Assembly: GCA_020635715.1 (NCBI GenBank)
Contig: JACJZG010000003.1
Span: 186,001-250,000 of the forward strand
Reading direction: 5' to 3'
Source of the DNA: Flavobacteriales bacterium
GTDB taxonomy: Bacteria > Bacteroidota > Bacteroidia > Flavobacteriales_F > PHOS-HE28
DNA length: 64,000 nucleotides
Below, piece by piece: positions 17,507-26,417 of the stretch; the first letter of the stretch is position 1, and each line of letters begins with the position of its first letter. The translations under genes and the position numbers were made by a program. The notes below the pieces were generated by a model. The model worked only from the letters and a program-made list of their open reading frames with translations. It had not been told where the DNA came from and did not search any database.

Positions 17507-20500
17507 GGTCTCAGCTTGCGGATGGCCTTCGTGGGATCGAGCTTGTCGAACGCGAAGATGAAACGGATCCGGTCGGTCCCCGAACGGTCGAGGAACTTCT
17601 CTTCGTCGGATATGCGGTCGCTCACGATCAACGGGAACCAGATCTCCAGCACATCGCGGATGGCCGTGACACCGATGCCTGCTTCGTAATAGGTCGCGCT
17701 GCTGGTCTTCCGCCCGTCCTGCGTCACGGTGGTGATCGGCACCAGGCCCACGCTGCCGAAAAGGGCGAGCGGCAGGGGTACGGGTACGTCGATCTCCATG
17801 TTCACCGCACCGATCCAGGTGTCGCTTCCGCCTTGCAGGAAGGGCGTCTTGAACGCACCCTGTTGCGTGTTGTATTGGCGCCGGGTGAAGTGGTCGCGCG
17901 CGTTCCGTTCCAGGTAGGCGTGGTCGTAGAGCATGTCCTCCGTTCCCCAGCTAAGTCCCCAGGCATTCAGGCTGTTGCCCAGGTAGTCGTTGCGTTTCCA
18001 AAGGAATGAGCCGACGAAGGCGCGGAAACGGATCTCATCGTTGTGGTCGTTCAGCGCAAAGGCCTGGCGCAGTTCCAACGAGGCGCGCAGGAAGTCCTGA
18101 TGATGCGTGACGGTGGGCAGGATGAGCGAGCGGTGCAACTTGCGCTTGTCCTCGGCACGATATTGCAGTTCGGTGTAGTAGCGTTCGTCGGAAGCCGTGA
18201 TCAGTTCTGCGCTGCTCGTGCGGTAGTTCAGGCCATTGTGCAGGTACACGCCCCGCACGCTGATCCGATGCTCCCACGGCTTGTTCAAGGGGTCGCGCTT
18301 CAGGTCGAAGTGCACATAGGGCGAGACCTTGTCGTACCACACCATGTTCTCATGATCGCGGTACTCCGTGGCCGAACGACCGCTCACACCCAGGGTGATG
18401 TTCTGGAATAAGCGGCTGCGCATGCGGTCGAAGTGGTGCTCGATCCGCGCGGCACCGCCCCAGCGTTCGCTCGCGAAGCCATAGAGCGGTGCAACGACCC
18501 ATTCCGTGCGCTGCGAGGGGAAGGTGGTGTTGTACGCCGCCATGCCCAGTTGCCAGCCATCGTTGCCGTTCCAGGCGGGCAGGGGGGTGTAGTAGATGGT
18601 GCGCGCGTCGTTCTGCTCCAAGCCCAGCAACCACTTGAAACGCACCGGTGCCCACCGACGAAGAAGGCCGTGGGAGCGAACGCTGTTGTTGCGGCGATCG
18701 ATGTCGAGGGTGCGGTTGCCAGCGTCGATGCGGATGCGGTCGGCGTTGGGCCAAGGGAGCTGATATTGTTGCTTAGATCGATCGACGATGGGTCGAGAAT
18801 GCCCCGTTTCCCTATCGGGGCTGTGAACCCGGATCACGGATCCTGTCGTTATCCACGTGGTGCTTAGCGAGTCCAGACCATTCCAGCCGCTTACGGAGAA
18901 CGGAATATGGCCGTGGCCATTGCTTCTCAGTGATAGCGAACCATTGCTCAAACCTGTCGCTTTCACGTCGACCTTTCGATCGTTCCCGATGAATTCATCG
19001 AACACCCATCCCAACTCCTTCCCGCTCTCTCGCTGGAACACCTCCCGCACATCCCCCGGCTGCGGATGCTTGAACTTCCACGCATCGAAGTAGCCGTTCA
19101 AGCAACGCTTCATCGCGTCATCTCCGACGTAGGCGGAAAGGTGGTCGAAGACCAGGGCGCTCTTCGCGTACACCATGCAGCCGTAGTTGGTGCTGGTGAA
19201 GTCGGCGGAGGTCAGTTCGATCGGTTGGTCCAGGTTGCGCCGCGCATTGAAGCGGTACATCCATTCATTCTGGAGGCGATGAGCATCGGGCATCGCGCCG
19301 ATCAAGCCGGAGAGGAACTCCAAACCGCCCACGGTGAGCCCGCTTCCGGGGTAGCGCTTGCGCATGTACAGCAGTTCCACGAAGCTGTTCATGCCCTCAT
19401 CCATCCAGGCGTGGTCGCGTTCGTTGCTGCCGAGGATGCCATAGAACCAGTTGTGGCCCACCTCGTGCGCGATCACGTTGTCCAGGGTCTCCTTGCTCCC
19501 CATGTCGCCGATGATGGTGATCATCGGGTACTCCATGCCGCCGCCCGCGCTGATCGTGCCATCGATGGCGGTGCAGGCGTCGTACGGGTAATCGCCCACC
19601 CATTCGCTGTAGAAGCGTACGCTCTCGTTCACGTAGCTCACGGCATCAGCCCAGAGCCCGGCGTTCTTCGGGGTGAAGAGCGCCCAGGTCTTCACGGCGC
19701 GACCGCTCCCGGGCAGCACGACCTCACTGCTCCGAACGATGAAGCGCTTGTCCGCGAACCAGGCGAAGTCGTGCACCCGGTCCTGCACATAGCGGATCGT
19801 CTTGGTGGTGGTGGCCGACGGAGGAAAGGCGGAGGAACCCTGTTGGGGCATCGGCAACGCCGCACGCTCGGCCATGAACCGCTCCTCCGCCTCGGACCCG
19901 GTGAGCATCCCGGTCGCGCCCACCACGTAGTTCTCCGGCAGTGTGATCGTCACATCGAACGAGCCGAACTCACTGTAGAATTCACCTTGTGTGAGGTAGG
20001 GCATCGCATGCCAGCCCTGCGCATCGAACACCGCCGGTTTCGGATACCATTGCGTGATGTAGTAGGCCTGTCGGGTATGTCCGAGGCGCGAGAACTTGCC
20101 GTCGGGGATCTTCACGCGGAAGGGCGTGCTGATCTTCACCTGCGCACCAGGTGCGAGCGGCGCGTTCAACTTGATCCAACCGATGTCCGGATGGACCGCG
20201 TGATAGCCCCAGGCCACCTTCACATCATCGGCACGGAAGTCCAGGCTGTCGATCCAACCGCGTTCCTCCTCGGTGGCGAAGTGCAGGTCGAGGTCGCCGG
20301 ATGCGTCCAGTTGCTTGCACAGGGCCGTGGTGCGGTCGCGGTAGGCGTTGGGCCACAGATGGATCCACAGGGTATCGAGCGTCGAGGGGCTGTTGTTCTT
20401 ATAGGTGAACGACTCCTGTGCAAGCAGCATGTGCACCTCGTCATCCAATCGTACGTCGATCCAATAATCGACCTCTTGTTGGAAGTAGCCCTGGCCGCAT

Positions 20501-20556
20501 ACCAAGAGCGGGCCGATGAGCCCGCTCAGGAAGTTCATCGTGCGAAGCCACTTCAT
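17503..20556 (-). CDS. M1 family metallopeptidase with a C-terminal barrel-like region
   Basis: 1,017 residues with a weak signal peptide (FLSGLIGPLLVCGQ). The M1 catalytic part covers roughly residues 20-560. It has an exopeptidase motif variant GGGMEYP, the zinc site HEVGH at 364-368 and the third ligand Glu at about 387 in WMDEGMNSFVE. From about residue 620 the protein looks like outer membrane strands: RFKWLLGLEQNDARTIYY, ARIEHHFDRMRSRLFQNI, ASLELRQAFALND and a final IRFIFAFDKL. It probably trims peptides at the cell surface or in the periplasm. It overlaps both neighbours by 4 bp. Confidence 0.88.
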   Translation of the reverse strand: MKWLRTMNFLSGLIGPLLVCGQGYFQQEVDYWIDVRLDDEVHMLLAQESFTYKNNSPSTLDTLWIHLWPNAYRDRTTALCKQLDASGDLDLHFATEEERGWIDSLDFRADDVKVAWGYHAVHPDIGWIKLNAPLAPGAQVKISTPFRVKIPDGKFSRLGHTRQAYYITQWYPKPAVFDAQGWHAMPYLTQGEFYSEFGSFDVTITLPENYVVGATGMLTGSEAEERFMAERAALPMPQQGSSAFPPSATTTKTIRYVQDRVHDFAWFADKRFIVRSSEVVLPGSGRAVKTWALFTPKNAGLWADAVSYVNESVRFYSEWVGDYPYDACTAIDGTISAGGGMEYPMITIIGDMGSKETLDNVIAHEVGHNWFYGILGSNERDHAWMDEGMNSFVELLYMRKRYPGSGLTVGGLEFLSGLIGAMPDAHRLQNEWMYRFNARRNLDQPIELTSADFTSTNYGCMVYAKSALVFDHLSAYVGDDAMKRCLNGYFDAWKFKHPQPGDVREVFQRESGKELGWVFDEFIGNDRKVDVKATGLSNGSLSLRSNGHGHIPFSVSGWNGLDSLSTTWITTGSVIRVHSPDRETGHSRPIVDRSKQQYQLPWPNADRIRIDAGNRTLDIDRRNNSVRSHGLLRRWAPVRFKWLLGLEQNDARTIYYTPLPAWNGNDGWQLGMAAYNTTFPSQRTEWVVAPLYGFASERWGGAARIEHHFDRMRSRLFQNITLGVSGRSATEYRDHENMVWYDKVSPYVHFDLKRDPLNKPWEHRISVRGVYLHNGLNYRTSSAELITASDERYYTELQYRAEDKRKLHRSLILPTVTHHQDFLRASLELRQAFALNDHNDEIRFRAFVGSFLWKRNDYLGNSLNAWGLSWGTEDMLYDHAYLERNARDHFTRRQYNTQQGAFKTPFLQGGSDTWIGAVNMEIDVPVPLPLALFGSVGLVPITTVTQDGRKTSSATYYEAGIGVTAIRDVLEIWFPLIVSDRISDEEKFLDRSGTDRIRFIFAFDKLDPTKAIRKLRP

Positions 20557-21695
20557 GAACCGAGGATCTCAGCCAGCTTGGCGTCGAGCTCATGCGCGCG
20601 AAGGCCCTTCTCGATGATGTTGCCATCTCGGTCCACCAGCACGGTAAATGGGATGCTCTGTACGCCGTATTCCTGTGCAGCTGCGTTCTGCCAGAAGCCC
20701 AGGTCGCTCACATGCTTCCACGGCAGACCGTCGTCCTTGATCGCCTTCACCCACGCCCCCTCGTCGCGGTCCAGTGACACGCCCAGGATCTCGAAGCCTT
20801 TCGACTTGTATTTCGCGTAGACCTTCTTCACGTTGGGGTTCTCGATGCGGCACGGGCGGCACCAGCTGGCCCAGAAGTCGATGAGCACCACCTTGCCGCG
20901 GAGCTGGCTCAAGGCGAAGGTGCCGCCATCCGGGGTCTTCTGGCGGATCTCCGGAGCAGGGCCGCCGGCTGGAACGATGTTGCTGAGCCGTTTCATCTCC
21001 TCTTCCTGCATCTTCAGCACCAGCTCCTGTTGCTCCAACCGGTCCACCTGATCGCGCATCATGGTGTAGAAGCTCGAGCGGACCATGGTCTTGCGCAGGC
21101 TGTCGCGCACCTGCTTGAAGAGGCCGAGTTCCCGCTGCATGTCCAGTTTGCCCAGGGCTGCGAGGGCGGCGGGAGAGGAGGCGTGCTCGGCCGCGAAGTC
21201 CTTGCAGCGTTGGTAGAACGATGCGTTCAGGTCATTCAATCGCCGGATCACCGCAGTGTCTCCGCCGCTGCTCATGGCGGCACGCAGCTCGTCACGATTC
21301 TCGTCGAACTCACGCGAGTCCTTGTAGAACGCGTGCAGCGCTTCACTATTCGGGGAGCCGCTCACCTTCTTGGGCATGGAGAGCAGACCCAGCGAGGCAT
21401 CCACCGTAACGCTCTCGTTGCTGTCCAGGGCGATGATCACTTTGTCATCGCCGAGCGTGAGCTGGTAGAAGTCGAGGGGCATGGGCGGGATGTGCAGCAC
21501 ACCATGCCCATCGCCGTCAAGCTTCACCGAATCCACGGGCATGGGTCGGTTGGCCTGGAAGCGGTTGAAGTGCACGGTGCGGCCCCCCGCACCCTCCACG
21601 GTGATCTCCACGGTGCGCCCACCACCAGTGCCCTGGCATGCGGCGAGTGCTGTGAGAAGGAATAGGGGAAAGAGTTGACGTGTCATGCGGTTCAT
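20553..21695 (-). CDS. TlpA-like thiol-disulfide oxidoreductase lipoprotein with N-terminal DUF4369-like domain
   Basis: 380 residues. The start at 21695 is chosen because ATGA overlaps the gatB stop; an ATG three codons later is also possible. The lipobox LTALAAC gives a lipid-anchored envelope protein. Residues about 30-130 resemble DUF4369 (FNRFQANRPMPVDSVKLDGDG), the middle is helical, and the C-terminal 140 residues are a thioredoxin fold with LIDFWASWCRPCRIENP and the cis-Pro segment SIPFTVLVDRDGNI. By family it keeps periplasmic cysteines reduced. It overlaps the M1 peptidase start by 4 bp. Confidence 0.93.
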   Translation of the reverse strand: MNRMTRQLFPLFLLTALAACQGTGGGRTVEITVEGAGGRTVHFNRFQANRPMPVDSVKLDGDGHGVLHIPPMPLDFYQLTLGDDKVIIALDSNESVTVDASLGLLSMPKKVSGSPNSEALHAFYKDSREFDENRDELRAAMSSGGDTAVIRRLNDLNASFYQRCKDFAAEHASSPAALAALGKLDMQRELGLFKQVRDSLRKTMVRSSFYTMMRDQVDRLEQQELVLKMQEEEMKRLSNIVPAGGPAPEIRQKTPDGGTFALSQLRGKVVLIDFWASWCRPCRIENPNVKKVYAKYKSKGFEILGVSLDRDEGAWVKAIKDDGLPWKHVSDLGFWQNAAAQEYGVQSIPFTVLVDRDGNIIEKGLRAHELDAKLAEILGS

Positions 21696-23167
21696 TGCTG
21701 TTCGAGGATCCGGCGGACCACTTCATTCGCGCGTTTCGGGTCGGCTTTGCCCTTGGTGCCTTTCATCACTTCACCCATGAAGAGGCCGAGGAGCCCCTTG
21801 TTCCCCTTCCGGTAGGCATCCACCTTGTCCGGATAGGCGGCCATGGCCTGCTGCATGATCGACCCGATCAGACCTTCATCCGTGCGTTGAACGAGGTCAT
21901 GCTTCGCGGCTAGTTCGGCGGCGCTCAACCCACCATCTTCCAGCATGAGGGGGAAGAGCTTCTGGCTGGCGATGCTGTGGCTCACCTGGCCTTCGTCGAT
22001 CAAGGTGATCAGGCCGGCCAGTCGATCGGCGCTGATGGGGAAGTGCTCCATGGGCAGGCCGCGTTCGTTCAGCCAGCCGCGTACATCACCCATCACCCAG
22101 TTGGCCGCACCCTTGTAATTCGCGGTGTGCGCGATCACCCCTTCATAATAGAGGGCGGTCGCCTTGTCGTCCGTTAGAACCCCCGCATCGTAGTCGCTCA
22201 AGCCCAGGGTGCTGGTGTACTTCGCTCGCAGTTCGCGGGGGAGGGGCGGCATTTCTTTGCGGATCGCCTCCTTCATCGCCTCGGACACGTGCAGCGGCTG
22301 CAGGTCGGGTTCCGGGAAGTACCGGTAATCATGCGCGAGTTCCTTGCTGCGCATGCCCAGCGTGATGCCCTTGGCCGCGTCGAAGGTGCGCGTCTCCATG
22401 CTGATCGTGCCGCCGCTGGAGAGGATCTCGCTCTGCCGTTGCGCCTCGTATTCGATCGCCCGCATCACATTGCGGAAGCTGTTCATGTTCTTCACCTCGC
22501 AGCGTGTGCCGAAGGTCTTGCTGCCGATGGGGCGAAGGCTGATGTTCGCGTCGCACCGCAAGCTGCCCTCCTCCATGTTCCCATCGCAGATGTCCAGGTA
22601 GCGCACCAGTCGCCGGATCTCCACGAGGTAGTCATAGGCTTCCTGCGCGCTGCGGATGTCCGGCTCGCTCACGATCTCGATCAACGGCACGCCTGCGCGG
22701 TTCAGGTCAACGAGCGTGTTGAAGGGGTCCACATCGTGGATGCTCTTGCCCGCATCCTCCTCCATATGGATGCGCGTGATGCCGATGCGGGTCATCGCTC
22801 CGGTCTCCGCGCCAGCATCGCGTGATGTCGGTATCTCCACATATCCCATCGTGCAGATGGGCGTATGGTCCTGCGTGATCTGGTAGCCCTTGGGCAGGTC
22901 GGGGTAGAAGTAGTTCTTCCGGGCGTAGTGCATCCAGGGCGCGATGCTGCAGTTCGTCGCCAGGCCCATGCGCACCGCCAGCTCCACCACCTTCTTGTTC
23001 GCCACCGGAAGCGTGCCAGGGTGCCCCAGGGTGATCACGCTCACGTTCGTGTTCGGGTGATCGCCATAGGCGTTCGGGTCGCTGCTGTACGCCTTGCTCG
23101 CCGTGATCAGCTGGGCGTGTACCTCGAGGCCCACCACGAGTTCATATCGCTCGCTCCAATGGCTCAT
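21692..23167 (-). CDS. gatB: Aspartyl/glutamyl-tRNA(Asn/Gln) amidotransferase subunit B
   Basis: 491 residues, full length. The signature GLEVHAQL opens the catalytic domain, followed by VITLGHPGTLPVANK, NYFYPDLPKGYQITQ, EEDAGKSIHD, DLNRAGVPLIEIVSEPD and DANISLRPIG. The C-terminal tRNA-binding YqeY-like domain ends in KGTKGKADPKRANEVVRRIL. With GatA and GatC it converts mischarged Glu-tRNA(Gln) or Asp-tRNA(Asn) to the amide form; neither partner gene is in this window. It overlaps the genes on both sides by 4 bp. Confidence 0.97.
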   Translation of the reverse strand: MSHWSERYELVVGLEVHAQLITASKAYSSDPNAYGDHPNTNVSVITLGHPGTLPVANKKVVELAVRMGLATNCSIAPWMHYARKNYFYPDLPKGYQITQDHTPICTMGYVEIPTSRDAGAETGAMTRIGITRIHMEEDAGKSIHDVDPFNTLVDLNRAGVPLIEIVSEPDIRSAQEAYDYLVEIRRLVRYLDICDGNMEEGSLRCDANISLRPIGSKTFGTRCEVKNMNSFRNVMRAIEYEAQRQSEILSSGGTISMETRTFDAAKGITLGMRSKELAHDYRYFPEPDLQPLHVSEAMKEAIRKEMPPLPRELRAKYTSTLGLSDYDAGVLTDDKATALYYEGVIAHTANYKGAANWVMGDVRGWLNERGLPMEHFPISADRLAGLITLIDEGQVSHSIASQKLFPLMLEDGGLSAAELAAKHDLVQRTDEGLIGSIMQQAMAAYPDKVDAYRKGNKGLLGLFMGEVMKGTKGKADPKRANEVVRRILEQQ

Positions 23168-24546
23168 GGTCGATCGGTCTTGAGGATGCGCTGGTGATGG
23201 TGGCTGCTGCCGTCGTTCACCGCTACGATGTAGAGGCCTGTGGCCAGAGGGGATAGGTCCAGAACGACCGTTCCACTGCCGGTGCGGTCCAGGGTGCGCA
23301 CGGTCTGGCCGTTGCTCGCCACCACTTGGATGTGCAGTGTTGCCGGGGTCGGGGACAGCGGCGTGATCACCACATGATCCGATGTCACGGTGAGTGCGAT
23401 GCGGTGGTGGGGCCTGCTCTTGTCAGGTTCCAGCGCGGTGCTCTGGTCGATGTCGAAGACCCAAAGGCCGGTCTGCATGTCACTCACCAGTACGCGCCCT
23501 GAAGGCAGGTATGGGTAGACCCCCCAGGCGCCGCGGTAGTTGTCCGCGCTGGGCGCCGGGTTCGTGTCGTAATAACCCAATACCTGCGGATCCATCGGGT
23601 CGGTGGCGTCCCACAACCAGTAGCCATCATGGTAGTAAGCCACATGGGCCACGTTCCCTTTGAAGAAGGGGTTGTGCACGATGGCGAAGGATGACGTTCC
23701 CGTGCTCACGGAACTGGTCACGTCCAGGTCGCCGATATCCGTGACGTCGATGAACTTGAGCGGTGATCCATGCGTCTCATCCGCCATCACATAGGTGGTG
23801 CCCTCGTCGTTCAGCCAGCCGCTGTGGTTGTACCCCTGGTCGGCGTAGCTCGTGAGCGCACCGAGCACGACGGGTTCCAGCGGATCGGTGAAGTCGACAA
23901 CGTGCATCGCGTTCGCGTCGTTGGTCCAGACGATGTTGTCGCGTACATGGCAATCGTGCACGTAGCCGATCAGCGCGTTCCACCAGGGCACGTCCACCTC
24001 CAGGTTGGCCAGCAGCACGGGCGCCGCTGGATCGGCGATGGAATAGACGCTGAACTGGTTCGATCCGCCGCAGGTGTACAACCGCGCGTTGATCGTGTCC
24101 ACCTGGATGTTGTGCGCCCGGGCGAGAAGGGCATTGCTGTCGTACACCACATGCACTGAGTCCGGCAGGTGGCTAAGGTCCATGATCTGCAGGGAGCTTG
24201 GTCCCTGGTCGCATACGGCGTACAAATGGCCCGCATGGGTCTTCAGGTCGCGGTGGATCACACCCGGTCCGCTGTAGCGGCCCTGCACCTGGTCCACCAG
24301 TACGGTGGCCGTCGGATCTGTCACATCCAGGATGTGGATGCCCCACGTGCTGCCGATGAAGGCATATTCCCTTCCGTTGGCGGCATAGCCCCACACCTCA
24401 TTGTACTTGTTCTGCAGCTCCGAGGTGCCGATGGGCAGGCTCGCGTCCTGCCAGTTGAAGAGCTTGTGCACGTTCAGGCTGTCCTGCGCGTCCGCAGGCA
24501 GCATCGTGGCCAGCACGCCGAGTCCGAGGAGAGCCTGCTTCAGCAT
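23164..24546 (-). CDS. Choice-of-anchor B family secreted protein
   Basis: 460 residues with a signal peptide (LGLGVLATMLPADAQ). It contains beta-propeller-like LVIVD repeats, for example GIHILDVTDPTATVLVDQVQ, FSVYSIADPAAPVLLANLEV and MHVVDFTDPLEPVVLG. RAHNIQVD and GYVHDCHVRD are typical of the choice-of-anchor B family. The last ~80 residues (VVASNGQTVRTLDRTGSG, LSPLATGLYIVAV) look like a type A sorting domain of the type IX secretion system, so export to the cell surface or medium is likely. It overlaps gatB and punA by 4 and 7 bp. Confidence 0.88.
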   Translation of the reverse strand: MLKQALLGLGVLATMLPADAQDSLNVHKLFNWQDASLPIGTSELQNKYNEVWGYAANGREYAFIGSTWGIHILDVTDPTATVLVDQVQGRYSGPGVIHRDLKTHAGHLYAVCDQGPSSLQIMDLSHLPDSVHVVYDSNALLARAHNIQVDTINARLYTCGGSNQFSVYSIADPAAPVLLANLEVDVPWWNALIGYVHDCHVRDNIVWTNDANAMHVVDFTDPLEPVVLGALTSYADQGYNHSGWLNDEGTTYVMADETHGSPLKFIDVTDIGDLDVTSSVSTGTSSFAIVHNPFFKGNVAHVAYYHDGYWLWDATDPMDPQVLGYYDTNPAPSADNYRGAWGVYPYLPSGRVLVSDMQTGLWVFDIDQSTALEPDKSRPHHRIALTVTSDHVVITPLSPTPATLHIQVVASNGQTVRTLDRTGSGTVVLDLSPLATGLYIVAVNDGSSHHHQRILKTDRP

Positions 24547-25349
24547 GCGGCTACGAGTTCACGCATGATCAGGGTGAGCTTCGGTTCGGCCTTCTCCGCC
24601 ACACGCTGCACCATCTCATGCGTGGTCTTCTCGATGCGGCCTTCCACGCCCATGTCCGTGATCACGCTCATGGCGAAGCAGGGGATCCCCATGTGCCGCG
24701 CCGCGATCACCTCGGGCACGGTGCTCATGCCCACGGCATCGCCACCGATGTTCCGCACGTAGCGGTACTCGGCCGGGGTTTCCAGCGTGGGGCCGGTGAG
24801 ACCCACATAACAGCCCATCTGCACCTTGATGTCATTCTTCGCCGCGATCTCCTTCGCCTTGGCGATGAAGCCGTGATCGTACGGTTCGCTCATGTCGGGG
24901 AAGCGCGGACCGAGCTCATCGATGTTCCTTCCGATCAGCGGGTTCGGGAAAAGGTTGATGTGGTCGTTCAGGATCATCAGGTCGCCTGTCTCGAACGCTG
25001 GGTTCGTGCCGCCACAGGCATTGCTCACGAAGAGCCGCTTGATGCCGAGGAACTTGAAAACGCGCACCGGAAGCACCACATCGCCCATGTCATAGCCCTC
25101 GTAGAAATGGAAGCGGCCCTGCATGGCCACCACCGGCTTGCCACCGAGGTATCCGAAGAGCAACTTACCGGGATGGCCCTCCACCGTGCTCACCGGGAAC
25201 TCCGGTATGTCCTTGTAGGCGATCGCATGCTTCACCTCGATCTCCTTTCCCAGCCCGCTCAGTCCGGTGCCCAGGATGATGCCCGTTTCCGGCGCGAAGC
25301 CGGTGGTCTTCTTCAGGTGTTCAGCGATGCGTTGGATGCGTTGCAACAT
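24540..25349 (-). CDS. punA: Purine-nucleoside phosphorylase (PNP-I, trimeric type)
   Basis: 269 residues, standard length. The phosphate-binding ILGTGLSGLG motif, EGHPGKLLFGYLGG, MQGRFHFYEGY and the purine-recognition block SNACGGTNPAF are present, followed by GPTLETPAEYRYVRNIGGDAVGMST split around the ribose site, and the base-contacting Asn/Asp region. It phosphorolyses inosine and guanosine for purine salvage. Its 5' end overlaps lpxK by 29 bp and its 3' end overlaps the next gene by 7 bp. Confidence 0.95.
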   Translation of the reverse strand: MLQRIQRIAEHLKKTTGFAPETGIILGTGLSGLGKEIEVKHAIAYKDIPEFPVSTVEGHPGKLLFGYLGGKPVVAMQGRFHFYEGYDMGDVVLPVRVFKFLGIKRLFVSNACGGTNPAFETGDLMILNDHINLFPNPLIGRNIDELGPRFPDMSEPYDHGFIAKAKEIAAKNDIKVQMGCYVGLTGPTLETPAEYRYVRNIGGDAVGMSTVPEVIAARHMGIPCFAMSVITDMGVEGRIEKTTHEMVQRVAEKAEPKLTLIMRELVAAC

Positions 25350-26382
25350 GATGACGGATGAGGTCTGCGAAACGTTCGGGTTCGTTCAGGATCACGGTCC
25401 GCATGCCGATCACCGCGAGAGGGAGTCCTTCGAGCGGACTTCCGGCGATCACCGACCGGAGCCTGACGGCATCTTTCTCCGTGGTGATCAGCGTTTTCGG
25501 ACCGGCCGCGAAGCTACTGAAAACGTCCGCCAGGCGGCGCAGATCGGCGGGTGTGAAAGCGTGGTGGTCGGGGAAGGCGATGTGTTCGATCGTGCCGAAT
25601 AGGGAACGGACATGCTTGACGAAGGGTGCGGGCTGGACGATCCCGGTGAGAACTAGCGCGCTCGCCCCTTGGCCGCCGATGGCATGAATGGGTTCCCCAG
25701 CGATGGTCCGCGCTCCCTGGTATTCGATCCCCGCGAAGAACAAGTGCTGTTCAGCCCCGAGCCCCAGTCGGTCCCGCCATTCGTGTTGTTCAGAAGGAGC
25801 GGGCGGCGCATGGCATTTCGTCACCACGACCAGCTGCGCGGCCCGCGCTCTGGAACGGACGTCGCGTAATGAACCCGCCGGTATCAACGCATCATCGCAA
25901 TACGGTCGTTGGGCTGTCGTGAGCAGGATGTTCAGCCCGGCGTTCAATCGGCGGTGCTGCAACGCGTCGTCCAGTACCACCGCCTTCACATCAGGCACCT
26001 CGCGCCGGATCCGCGCGATCCCCTCCACACGGTCGGCCCCCACGAATACCCGTACCGCAGGGAACTTCCACTTCACCTGTATGGGTTCATCCCCGCTGTG
26101 GGCGGCGGCGTCAGTGGTGTGCACTTCGTGGATCGAACGGGTGCTCCTGCCGTAGCCTCGGCTCAGGGTGGCAATAGGGGTGGTTTCCTCCAAAGTCCTC
26201 AGCACGAGTTCCATCATCGGGGTCTTGCCTGTGCCACCCAGGGCCAGGTTGCCGATGGCGATCGTGGGAACGCCGGGGCGCGTGCTCTTCAGGATGCCGG
26301 CATCGAACAATGCATGGCGCAAGTGAAGGATCGCACCATAGATCATGGTGAAGGGCGAGAGAAGGATCCTTCGGAGCAGCAT
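25321..26382 (-). CDS. lpxK: Tetraacyldisaccharide 4'-kinase
   Basis: 353 residues. A membrane-associated N-terminus (LSPFTMIYGAILHLRHALF) precedes a Walker A motif in GNLALGGTGKTP. The LSRGYGR segment, GDEPIQV and VLDDALQHRRL (Asp/His catalytic region) are characteristic. It phosphorylates the 4' position of the lipid A precursor at the inner membrane. It is the first gene of the seven-gene overlapping run whose last gene is lpxH, and it is divergent from nif3-like with only 35 bp between starts. Confidence 0.95.
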   Translation of the reverse strand: MLLRRILLSPFTMIYGAILHLRHALFDAGILKSTRPGVPTIAIGNLALGGTGKTPMMELVLRTLEETTPIATLSRGYGRSTRSIHEVHTTDAAAHSGDEPIQVKWKFPAVRVFVGADRVEGIARIRREVPDVKAVVLDDALQHRRLNAGLNILLTTAQRPYCDDALIPAGSLRDVRSRARAAQLVVVTKCHAPPAPSEQHEWRDRLGLGAEQHLFFAGIEYQGARTIAGEPIHAIGGQGASALVLTGIVQPAPFVKHVRSLFGTIEHIAFPDHHAFTPADLRRLADVFSSFAAGPKTLITTEKDAVRLRSVIAGSPLEGLPLAVIGMRTVILNEPERFADLIRHHVATHPTHR

Positions 26383-26417
26383 CGCGTACTTTGCCTCAAC
26401 GATATTCCTGGCGAAAG

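Noticed and set aside
19066..20820. A 584-codon open frame on the plus strand
   Set aside because: It is antisense to the M1 peptidase and TlpA-like genes, which have clear catalytic motifs; GC-rich codon use leaves the opposite strand open.
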